21,244 bases of DNA, taken from contig DEJW01000010.1 in NCBI GenBank assembly GCA_002353585.1, positions 1-21,244 of the forward strand, in the 5' to 3' direction. This document shows, one piece after another, positions 9,431 through 15,331 of this stretch. Numbering within the stretch: position 1 is the first letter of the stretch; every line of letters starts with the position of its first letter. Under the pieces are notes generated by a model that made no database searches, had not been told where the DNA came from, and saw only the letters and a program-made list of their open reading frames with translations. This DNA is from Prevotellaceae bacterium UBA2738. GTDB taxonomy: Bacteria > Bacteroidota > Bacteroidia > Bacteroidales > Bacteroidaceae. Both the position numbers and the translations under genes were made by a program.

Positions 9431-9495
9431 CGGACTGGTGCACTCACTCAAATATCAGACAAAAAAACAAAAAAATTATTTATTAACTATTATAT

Positions 9496-9969
9496 CTATG
9501 CAAAGAAGTTCTTAGTTGTTGCTGCAAGGTCGTAGCCTAACTCAGCGTATGGTCGCATCTTCGCCACCTGAGCGTGGTTTGCTCCCATCTCTACCCTCGT
9601 CATAGCCAATAGCAGTTGTACCACGAGGTCGCGGTTCTTGAGGTCAATCATCGTCTCTCTATCCACCGTGAAAGGCTCTGACTGACGAGGTGACATAAAA
9701 GATAGCACAGAATTGATATATGCCTCAGTGTCGTTCTCGGAGCGTGGTGCCCAAGTCTCGATTATCTCGCCAATGGTTCTCACGTTGCGCTTAGCGTATG
9801 AGCGTAGTATCATCACCGCTGCTCTGTAGCCGTAACTGAATGCAGCGAACTGCACGAAACCTTTTCTGTCTTTTAGCCTGCTACCAAACCAATTTGTCTT
9901 CCTGTCAAATCGGATGTTCAGTGGGTTCATGTTGACGTATGCAAGCGTCTGGTCAAATGTCTTATCCAT
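9496..9969 (-). CDS. Phage 'structural protein P5'-like protein
   Basis: The 157-residue protein has the signature of a family often annotated as phage structural protein P5: NMNPLNIRFDRKTNWFG, a Gly/Phe stretch KGFVQFAAFSYGYRAAV, IIETWAPRSENDTEAYI, then a helical C-terminus. The biochemical role is not established by sequence; phage members are variously called virion or cell-wall-processing proteins. It has no signal peptide. It is the last gene of the island operon, 13 bp after the primase-helicase stop, so translation is probably coupled. Similarity is recalled from the conserved motif pattern, not searched. Confidence 0.65.
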   Translation of the reverse strand: MDKTFDQTLAYVNMNPLNIRFDRKTNWFGSRLKDRKGFVQFAAFSYGYRAAVMILRSYAKRNVRTIGEIIETWAPRSENDTEAYINSVLSFMSPRQSEPFTVDRETMIDLKNRDLVVQLLLAMTRVEMGANHAQVAKMRPYAELGYDLAATTKNFFA

Positions 9970-9982
9970 ATTTACTGATTAA

Positions 9983-12292
9983 TTAATTGTTAAACTTTTT
10001 CTTATACTCACTTGTTTTGCAGTAGAGGTTGCTTACGTCGTCGTGTATGATGTAGCCTCTGGTCTGCCACACTCGCAGTGTTCCGTCGCCGTTGCCGCTC
10101 TTACCCTGACTCTGTCTCATCTGCAGGTACTGGTCTTTACTGAATTCCTCGGGTAGCAGGTCGAGCAGGTTTCGCGGTCCCGACTGTCGTTGTATCTCCA
10201 CTTCTTCGCGTAATTCCCTTTCCAGTTGCTCCCCGAAATATAGCATCTTGCACCACAGGTTGTACTTCTCTGTCCAGTTTACGAAGTCGGCTATTTCCTT
10301 CGACCACTTGTAGCCGTGAGCCACGTAGAGTACCATTCCCTTGAGCCATGCTATCACGTTAGCACGATATGAGAGCACTCTGTATGCCTCCGATTCATAC
10401 AGGTTAGCCGTGTCGCTATTCTCCTGTTTCATCTTCAGCGACAGCTTGGTAGCCTGCGTACACTCTATCAGTCCGCTTGCTCTGTCCAGCCGCTCTATGT
10501 AGGGTTTCAGTTCCTCGGCAAAAGTATTGTCGTAGATGCCCAGTATAGGAGCAGAATCATCATCATCATCCTTTATGATGGTAGCTATATCCAGTCGGCT
10601 CATCGTGCCGTCGTTCACCATCTGGGCAAAGAATTTTCTGGCATTAGGCGGTGTGGTTGATGCGTTGAAGTTCCATCTCAGCGGAGCTATGCCCGAAACG
10701 CTTTCCGAACCGAAGCGCTCCTGTCCTACGTCAGAATTGTCGTAAGCCTTACGTATCAGCAGTCCCACTTCGGCTACTGTGCCTCTCGATGTCACCTTCT
10801 TCAGAGCCTCTATCTCGTCCACTATGGTGAAGAGATATTTCTCGCCGTTGATGTGGGCGTCTATCACGCGTTGGTTGAATATGGCATCCGTCAGGTTATC
10901 TATCAGCATCTGTACGCATATATCCGCTGGTCTGGGATCTTTCTTCGCTTTGCCTGAAGGGTTTCTCTGCTTCCATTCTGCCTCACGCTTTCGGTTAGGC
11001 TGGTCGCGCTGCTTTATGTCCTCCATGATGTACTCTATAGGCTTCTTGATAGTACCCTTACCTATCGACTGCCTGCCTATCAGCACATTCATAAAGGTAG
11101 CCTCGTGATCCACGTTGTCCCAGTATCTGAACTTCACTCCGTGCAGATGAGCACCCAGTGCAGGGAACACCGCATTAGCCACTGCAGGCTTATAGAACCA
11201 TGGAACATTCTTTGTCAGCAGTCTCAGCAGCGGAGGCAATTTCTTAGGCATAGGCGGAGGAGTAGTCAGCGTGCCGCCACATGCCTTCACACCAGCAGTC
11301 ATTTTCAGCGCCTTCAACACTTGCTTCACCCTGAAGGGCATACCCTTACGTGGTTCCTTCAGCGCGCTCTCCAGCGTTCTGCGCCATTCAGCCTCATCCT
11401 CTGCCGAGCACGTGCCATCGGCCCTCATCCAGTAGTTAGGAATCACGCTGAGCATTCTCTCCAGCGAGTAGTCGCAGATGCTCCTCAGGGTCACCGCCAG
11501 TTCAAAGGTCAGCACGTTGCGGTCGCCATCGGCAGGCGTCTTACCGTCATTATACATCTCCCAGTACTTAGCTATAATCTCCTTAAACGGTATTCCGTTG
11601 TAGGAATCAGAGGTGTTCTTTTTTGAACTGTAACACTGTAACACTGTAACACTTTCCTCCTCCCACGGCCTATAGTGCTTATTCGCCTTCTTGGCACCAG
11701 CAGGCACATCCTCTTCGCCGCGACGCTGGCGCTCCTGCAACAGCTCATACTCAGCCTCACACTCCTCAGCCGTCATAGGTTCGGTGAACAGGCAGTCGTC
11801 CATAAAGGGCAGGTCGTCCTCGCTTCCGCTCGTAGAGAACACCACCCTCTGCAGGTCCTTGGCCGAAGTGTCCATCTCCACCTTCAGTATGGTTGCCACC
11901 CTCACCTGGTTCTCCAGTATCGTGGTGCCCCTCAGTCGCTCACACACCAGGTGCCAGCCACCACTTGCCGAGCGTTCCAGCATCCTCAGTCCTATCTCGT
12001 CCTTCTTCTCCATAACGAGCTTCTTGATACGCTCCGAGTGCGCCTCGTCATAGCAGTCCACATCGTGAAAGAAATAGCTGCCTATACTCTTGCAACCAGC
12101 CAGCGGACCATTCACGTGACCAATGTTATACGCCAGTTGCAGCAGTTTCCTCTTCTCCTCCTGATTACCCCTCTTAGCCTCAGCCAGATGAGCCACGTTC
12201 TCAGCCGCATTACGCAGAGCCATCAGCTCCTCGCGGTTCTTTATGGGGAGGGCAAACTTGCGCTTGCCCTCGTAATAAATCTTGTATATCAT
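9983..12292 (-). CDS. Primase-polymerase/helicase fusion (VirE_N/BT4734-like plus DUF3987-like)
   Basis: The N-terminal 170 residues look like an archaeo-eukaryotic primase (AEP) core of the BT4734/VirE_N type: FHDVD (D77, D79; metal-binding hhDhD), SASGGWHLV (108-116; S-x-H-like strand) and FSTSG (152-156). A charged linker at about 175-235 includes the repeat-encoded VTVLQCYS segment (about 215-222). A middle helical domain leads to a P-loop ATPase with Walker A GRQSIGKGT (406-414) and Walker B LFTIVDEIEAL (487-497). It is probably a DNA primase-helicase for element replication. The ATG at 12290-12292 (769 residues) is chosen because the only upstream start is a TTG within an A/T-rich repeat. 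Confidence 0.85.
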   Translation of the reverse strand: MIYKIYYEGKRKFALPIKNREELMALRNAAENVAHLAEAKRGNQEEKRKLLQLAYNIGHVNGPLAGCKSIGSYFFHDVDCYDEAHSERIKKLVMEKKDEIGLRMLERSASGGWHLVCERLRGTTILENQVRVATILKVEMDTSAKDLQRVVFSTSGSEDDLPFMDDCLFTEPMTAEECEAEYELLQERQRRGEEDVPAGAKKANKHYRPWEEESVTVLQCYSSKKNTSDSYNGIPFKEIIAKYWEMYNDGKTPADGDRNVLTFELAVTLRSICDYSLERMLSVIPNYWMRADGTCSAEDEAEWRRTLESALKEPRKGMPFRVKQVLKALKMTAGVKACGGTLTTPPPMPKKLPPLLRLLTKNVPWFYKPAVANAVFPALGAHLHGVKFRYWDNVDHEATFMNVLIGRQSIGKGTIKKPIEYIMEDIKQRDQPNRKREAEWKQRNPSGKAKKDPRPADICVQMLIDNLTDAIFNQRVIDAHINGEKYLFTIVDEIEALKKVTSRGTVAEVGLLIRKAYDNSDVGQERFGSESVSGIAPLRWNFNASTTPPNARKFFAQMVNDGTMSRLDIATIIKDDDDDSAPILGIYDNTFAEELKPYIERLDRASGLIECTQATKLSLKMKQENSDTANLYESEAYRVLSYRANVIAWLKGMVLYVAHGYKWSKEIADFVNWTEKYNLWCKMLYFGEQLERELREEVEIQRQSGPRNLLDLLPEEFSKDQYLQMRQSQGKSGNGDGTLRVWQTRGYIIHDDVSNLYCKTSEYKKKFNN
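11628..11651. repeat. Octamer CTGTAACA x3 inside the primase-helicase gene
   Basis: Three perfect 8-bp units lie in coding DNA (read on the minus strand as TGTTACAG). Because three octamers are 24 bp, the array equals exactly eight codons and encodes VTVLQCYS in the linker between the primase and ATPase domains. Confidence 0.92.
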
Positions 12293-12302
12293 AACTATTA
12301 TA

Positions 12303-12353
12303 ATTTGCAATTAGAAATTATCAATTGTCAATTATCAATTATCAATTATCAAA
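12303..12353. repeat. ATCAATT/AATTGAT heptamer array overlapping a gene end
   Basis: Repeated TCAATTA-type units fill the gap between the primase-helicase start and the upstream gene. They extend into that gene's 3' end, so that its stop codon (12335-12337) and last residues (NLIIDN) are repeat sequence. Confidence 0.85.
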
Positions 12354-12712
12354 TTCTTCATCACCTTCTGCGCTATGGCGCTCGCCTGGCGCACCAGCTG
12401 CTTAGGCAGTTCGTCCACCAGCTGCTCAGGCAGAGAGAACACGAAGTAGTATCTGCCGTCCCTGCCCAGCGACAGCGAACAGTTGTCGTCCCTGAACATC
12501 GGTTTGTTCTTCACCCTCTTCGGCAGTTCCGTGATATACACATTGCCGTCTCTCATCAGCTGCACCTTGCAGTTAGTCACCGCGGCATCCATGCGCACAT
12601 CCTCGCAGCACATAAACTCTGCATGCATCATGTTCTCCACTCTGCCGATGGTCATCAGTCCATCCAGCGTTATCTCTTTCTCGTTCTTTTTGTTTTGCTT
12701 TCTGTTAGCCAT
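12335..12712 (-). CDS. Island protein of unknown function (125 aa)
   Basis: I do not recognise this protein. It starts with a Lys/Asn-rich basic tail (MANRKQNKKNEK), then a predicted alpha/beta domain with VTNCKVQLMRDGNVYITELP and DGRYYFVFSLPEQLVDELPKQLV, and ends in a helix. There is no signal peptide or membrane segment. It lies between the OB-fold-like gene and the primase-helicase on the same strand, so a role in element replication or regulation is possible but unproven. The last six residues are encoded by the heptamer array at 12303-12353, so the native C-terminus may have been replaced. Confidence 0.75.
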   Translation of the reverse strand: MANRKQNKKNEKEITLDGLMTIGRVENMMHAEFMCCEDVRMDAAVTNCKVQLMRDGNVYITELPKRVKNKPMFRDDNCSLSLGRDGRYYFVFSLPEQLVDELPKQLVRQASAIAQKVMKNLIIDN

Positions 12713-12817
12713 AGTTCTAAGTCGTTAAGTGAGAGAAGTTTGAGAAAGGGCCCCGACATCATCACTGATGCTCATGATTCTCTCGCTTCAACCCAGAATT
12801 AATAACACCTTGTCACC

Positions 12818-13099
12818 TTATTTCATCTTCATGATGTCCGTCACCAGTACCTCCTGGTACGCTTGTCCCTGATGCTCGTGCGTTGAGAAACGCAGCGTAG
12901 CCACCACCACATCATCCTCCCGATACCTGCAGTCAGCCATATTGCCCAGCATAGTGCAAGCATACTCGTTCTCAAACTTCGAGCCGCCCATCTCGCGAAG
13001 CACTATATAGCACTTCTTGATTACCCCCGACTCTGCTTTCTGACTCGGTACGCTAAAGGCCTCGCCCTGTCGTACCACACGTAAAAATTTTACTTCCAT
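12818..13099 (-). CDS. Small OB-fold-like protein (93 aa), possible single-strand DNA binder
   Basis: The predicted pattern is nearly all beta: FLRVVRQGEAFSV, KKCYIVLRE, NEYACTMLGNMADC, DDVVVATLRFSTHEHQGQAYQEVLVTDI. The GDxV-like turn followed by a strand ending in G-QAYQ-V---DI resembles the DUF3127-type OB fold of Bacteroidetes, suggesting a single-stranded nucleic acid-binding partner of the nearby primase-helicase. This is an inference from strand pattern only. ATG follows a T/A-rich leader 30 bp after the zinc-ribbon gene. Confidence 0.7.
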   Translation of the reverse strand: MEVKFLRVVRQGEAFSVPSQKAESGVIKKCYIVLREMGGSKFENEYACTMLGNMADCRYREDDVVVATLRFSTHEHQGQAYQEVLVTDIMKMK

Positions 13100-13129
13100 T
13101 TTCTTGTTGGTTTTTTTAAAAATTAAACT

Positions 13130-13363
13130 TTATTTGTCTTGGTTGTCCAAGTCGTTCTTGTTGTCATCATCAACCTCTGGTTGCCTTCCTGCATTCTGTA
13201 AGCCCTTCGACATCTCCCACTTTGGGCAATAATCGCGAGGCTTCACCTGCCTTCGTTTCTTCTTGCAATATCGCGTAGTCATCAGACGGTCGTTCACCTT
13301 ATATTCGCATGAAGCGCACATCATCTTCACACTGATGCCGTAGTTGTTTTTAATTGTTGTCAT
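13130..13363 (-). CDS. Small four-cysteine zinc-ribbon-like protein (77 aa)
   Basis: C16 and C19 (CASC), C33 (RYCKKK) and C45 (RDYCPKW) form a plausible zinc site in a basic protein. The tail is acidic and Asn/Asp rich. It is the first gene downstream of the 13392-13421 promoter, ahead of the OB-fold-like protein. The role is unknown; nucleic-acid binding is a reasonable guess from the Cys pattern and basic patch. Confidence 0.75.
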   Translation of the reverse strand: MTTIKNNYGISVKMMCASCEYKVNDRLMTTRYCKKKRRQVKPRDYCPKWEMSKGLQNAGRQPEVDDDNKNDLDNQDK

Positions 13364-13391
13364 ATCGTTACTTGTTTAGTATTTCCGTTTG

Positions 13392-13421
13392 CAAAAGTAC
13401 AATGATATCTTCGGGGCTAAA
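13392..13421 (-). promoter_or_regulatory. Promoter of the zinc-ribbon/OB/primase operon
   Basis: On the minus strand TTTA (13421-13418), 18 bp, then TACTTTTG (13399-13392) matches the -7 consensus TAnnTTTG with a near -33 box. The start site would lie near 13385, giving a leader of about 20 nt before the 77-aa gene. Confidence 0.65.
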
Positions 13422-13431
13422 TTTTTCATTT

Positions 13432-13908
13432 TTAGACTCTTTGAAGAATATCATGCAACAATACTCTTTCTTCCCTTTTCAACTCATAGTTACTACACGA
13501 CTTATAGTAGTTGTTTTTCTTCTTGACTCCCTCCAGTTTAAGATGCAGTTCCAGCATTGAAGCATCCTTTGAATACACTCCAGCATTTTGCAACCGACAC
13601 ACTATGTTAGTCACAACATATTTATTCATATGTCCCCTTTGCATACCATTCTTCATAACAAGACATTGCTCCAGCAGAGGTTCGTTCACAATAGCTTGCC
13701 ATAATGGGGCTATCCTTTCTCTCCACGCCTCCGTAACGTAGTTGTTAATCCTCTGTACATAGTCAAGCACCTCGCGCCTGTACATATATACATTTTCCTC
13801 TGGCTCTATGTAAATATACAGCCTGCCTTCTTTACACATTCTCTCCATCAGCGCAGCGTCATACTTCTTCGGCTGCACTCGCTTAAAGTTTGAAAGTTTG
13901 AGTTTCAT
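13432..13908 (-). CDS. Island protein of unknown function (158 aa)
   Basis: I do not recognise this protein. It is basic and mostly helical, with YIYIEPEENVYMYRREVLDYVQRINNYV in the first third and HMNKYVVTNIVCRLQNAGVY in the second. It has no signal peptide or membrane helix. The ATG at 13906-13908 is preferred because the protein then opens with a plausible MKLKLSNFKRVQPKKYD. An upstream in-frame ATG at 13980 would add 24 residues and also lies within the predicted transcript. It is the promoter-proximal gene of the island and has its own promoter at 14049-14077. Confidence 0.75.
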   Translation of the reverse strand: MKLKLSNFKRVQPKKYDAALMERMCKEGRLYIYIEPEENVYMYRREVLDYVQRINNYVTEAWRERIAPLWQAIVNEPLLEQCLVMKNGMQRGHMNKYVVTNIVCRLQNAGVYSKDASMLELHLKLEGVKKKNNYYKSCSNYELKREERVLLHDILQRV

Positions 13909-14048
13909 GTCTATCCGAGTTTTTAGTTTAGTCAACCTGTGAGTGAGAAAGCACTGAAGTGTGTACACTTTGAAACTCATGAGACTTCTCGGCTCACATC
14001 ACTCGGATGATGTTATGTATGGGGGGGTAATTCCTCCCTGCTTATCTG

Positions 14049-14077
14049 CAAAGGTATTATCTAGTAACAGCAGACAA
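14049..14077 (-). promoter_or_regulatory. Promoter at the upstream edge of the island
   Basis: On the minus strand TTG (14077-14075), 18 bp, then TACCTTTG (14056-14049) fits the Bacteroidetes consensus. The leader to the 158-aa gene would be about 135 nt and contains a small palindrome ACATCACTCGGATGATGT (about 13997-14014). Confidence 0.65.
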
Positions 14078-14082
14078 CGGAC

Positions 14083-14117
14083 ATATTTTGGGGCAAAAAC
14101 AATATTTTGGGCAAAAT
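14083..14117. promoter_or_regulatory. Tandem operator-like pair ATATTTTGGG(G)CAAAA
   Basis: Two copies begin at 14083 and 14102, a 19-bp period close to two helical turns. Each centres on the near-palindrome TTTTGGG(G)CAAAA. They lie just upstream of the -33 box at 14075-14077, the position expected for an activator or repressor site. Confidence 0.5.
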
Positions 14118-14260
14118 TCTGTACGTTTGTTTTATCTCAGCATTAGTAAATATCTATGTTCTGCATGAAGATTTTACCTATGACTTAAAATCAGTTAATT
14201 TCGGGCTTTTTTTATAATTGATTAACAGTAACTTTTGAGTTCTTTAACAATTACGCAAAA

Positions 14261-14290
14261 ACCGCAAACGGAATTACTTCCGAATGCGGT
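14261..14290 (-). terminator. Terminator of the coiled-coil gene
   Basis: ACCGCA/TGCGGT outer stem and CGGAA/TTCCG inner stem flank a 2x2 internal loop and a 4-nt loop. Read on the minus strand the hairpin is followed by TTTTGCG. It lies about 70 bp after the stop of the 285-aa gene. The T-tract is short, so efficiency is uncertain. The rest of 13981-14357 holds the promoter and operator-like sites listed separately and no gene that I can see. Confidence 0.6.
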
Positions 14291-14328
14291 TGCAAAAATA
14301 TACAAAAAAAATTGAGATTCCTATAAGG

Positions 14329-14364
14329 AAGGGGTTACTTTCTTTCTGGTAAGGGGGTTACTTT
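14329..14364. repeat. Direct repeat AAGGGGTTACTTT x2
   Basis: Copies at 14329-14341 and 14351-14364 (one extra G) have a 22-bp period. The second copy contains the stop codon of the 285-aa gene. Two helical turns of spacing suggests a protein-binding pair, but no function is known. Confidence 0.6.
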
Positions 14365-15215
14365 TGCATTTCAGGCAGGAAAAAACTCTTTTCTCTCAAG
14401 TATTCTGCAAACTCTGGCATTTTATCTTCTACTTCTTTGGCTATCTGCTCTATCTCATCTTCTTTATAAACAGAACACATATTTTGTCCAATAGTATTAA
14501 CTGAGCGTCCAGTTAGCATGTTAAATAATGGTGCTATATTCTTTTTGTTTTTAGGTAACACCTTTGCCTTACTGCAAAGAGCATATCCTATAATAGCAGT
14601 TTGTCTGACATTAAACTTCAAACCTGAATTCTTATTATCCAACAGGTCTTTTAGTAACTTTATCTCTAATTGGTTTTCATCATAACATTTTTTATAATAG
14701 TATGCTTCGTCACAATCATGCTTCCATATTTTTTGTTCTCTTTCGAATTCCTCTTCCCTTTTTTTCAACAAGTTATTTGCCTTTTCAAGGTCAGACTTCA
14801 GTTTTTCAACCTGTGCTGTCAATCCTTTCTTGTAACTCTTAAAATCACTTATCAGCCTTTTTCGGTATCGCTTTTCCAAATAGCTCACCAATTTCTCCAT
14901 ATTCTTGCGTTTATCAGTTCCAGGCTTATATTGGTACATATACATCAAATTAAGAGCAGCTTCAAGATAGTCAACATGTATGCCCCTCGTTTTGTCCACG
15001 CCCATATTGCTACCTATTATTCTCGCCACAATTCTTTGCTCGTTATCATCACTCCATCTGTTGATTATATCCCGAATAGTGTAGAAGTCAAAATCATTGG
15101 TTACTTCTCTCCAGTTAATTACCTTTGTTCGCAATTCATTTAAATCGTATGGCAAACGATTTGCATCTGTTATTTCAATCATTGCCTTAATTTCTTCTCT
15201 GTTTGGTTCTTCCAT
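14358..15215 (-). CDS. Coiled-coil protein of unknown function (285 aa)
   Basis: An N-terminal helical region (about 1-110) is followed by a long charged coiled coil (about 115-195; QVEKLKSDLEKANNLLKKREEEFEREQK) and a compact C-terminal domain (about 200-285) with VRQTAIIGYALC, NKKNIAPLFNMLTGRSVNTIGQNM and helices rich in Glu. The C-terminal pattern resembles ones found in Bacteroidetes mobile-element proteins, but I cannot name the family. The gene is much more AT-rich than its neighbours and has its own -7 box and terminator. The ATG at 15213-15215 is chosen because the longer frame would need a TTG overlapping the promoter. It may be an accessory of the adjacent restriction system; this is unproven. 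Confidence 0.8.
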   Translation of the reverse strand: MEEPNREEIKAMIEITDANRLPYDLNELRTKVINWREVTNDFDFYTIRDIINRWSDDNEQRIVARIIGSNMGVDKTRGIHVDYLEAALNLMYMYQYKPGTDKRKNMEKLVSYLEKRYRKRLISDFKSYKKGLTAQVEKLKSDLEKANNLLKKREEEFEREQKIWKHDCDEAYYYKKCYDENQLEIKLLKDLLDNKNSGLKFNVRQTAIIGYALCSKAKVLPKNKKNIAPLFNMLTGRSVNTIGQNMCSVYKEDEIEQIAKEVEDKMPEFAEYLREKSFFLPEMQK

Positions 15216-15240
15216 ATTTGTTGTCTGTTTATATAAGGCG

Positions 15241-15248
15241 CAAAGGTA
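15241..15248 (-). promoter_or_regulatory. -7 promoter box of the coiled-coil gene
   Basis: TACCTTTG on the minus strand matches TAnnTTTG exactly. No good -33 TTTG exists at the normal spacing, because that DNA is occupied by the mod terminator. The leader to the ATG at 15215 would be about 20 nt. Confidence 0.5.
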
Positions 15249-15249
15249 C

Positions 15250-15282
15250 AAAAAAATCCTGCCAATTTACGACTTTGGCAGG
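15250..15282 (-). terminator. Rho-independent terminator of the res-rhuM-mod operon
   Basis: On the minus strand CCTGCCAA (15282-15275) pairs with TTGGCAGG (15265-15258) and is followed by ATTTTTTTG, seven T in a row. It lies about 50 bp after the mod stop and abuts the next gene's -7 box. Confidence 0.88.
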
Positions 15283-15331
15283 AATATCTTTTCAGTTTAA
15301 CATTAGCGTGTAGAAAATGTCATGAGAATCT

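Larger units (their letters stand above)
9330..14080. mobile_element. Putative integrated accessory island with primase-helicase
   Basis: This is a block of six minus-strand genes (unknown, zinc-ribbon-like, OB-fold-like, unknown, VirE_N/DUF3987 primase-helicase, P5-like phage protein) placed between a conserved metabolic cluster and a restriction-modification locus. Gene sets of this type recur in Bacteroidales genomes next to mobile DNA. I see no integrase, transposase, capsid, terminase or clear flanking direct repeats, so the ends are approximate and self-mobility is unsupported. It could equally be the remnant of a larger prophage or integrative element. Confidence 0.45.

Noticed and set aside
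11675..12802. 375-aa open frame on the plus strand opposite the primase-helicase and 125-aa genes
   Set aside because: It overlaps two well-supported minus-strand genes, has low-complexity His/Leu/Gln content and crosses the heptamer array; it is a shadow frame.
13909..14048. Riboswitch in the long leader of the 158-aa gene
   Set aside because: Only one short palindrome is present and no conserved aptamer pattern was recognised.
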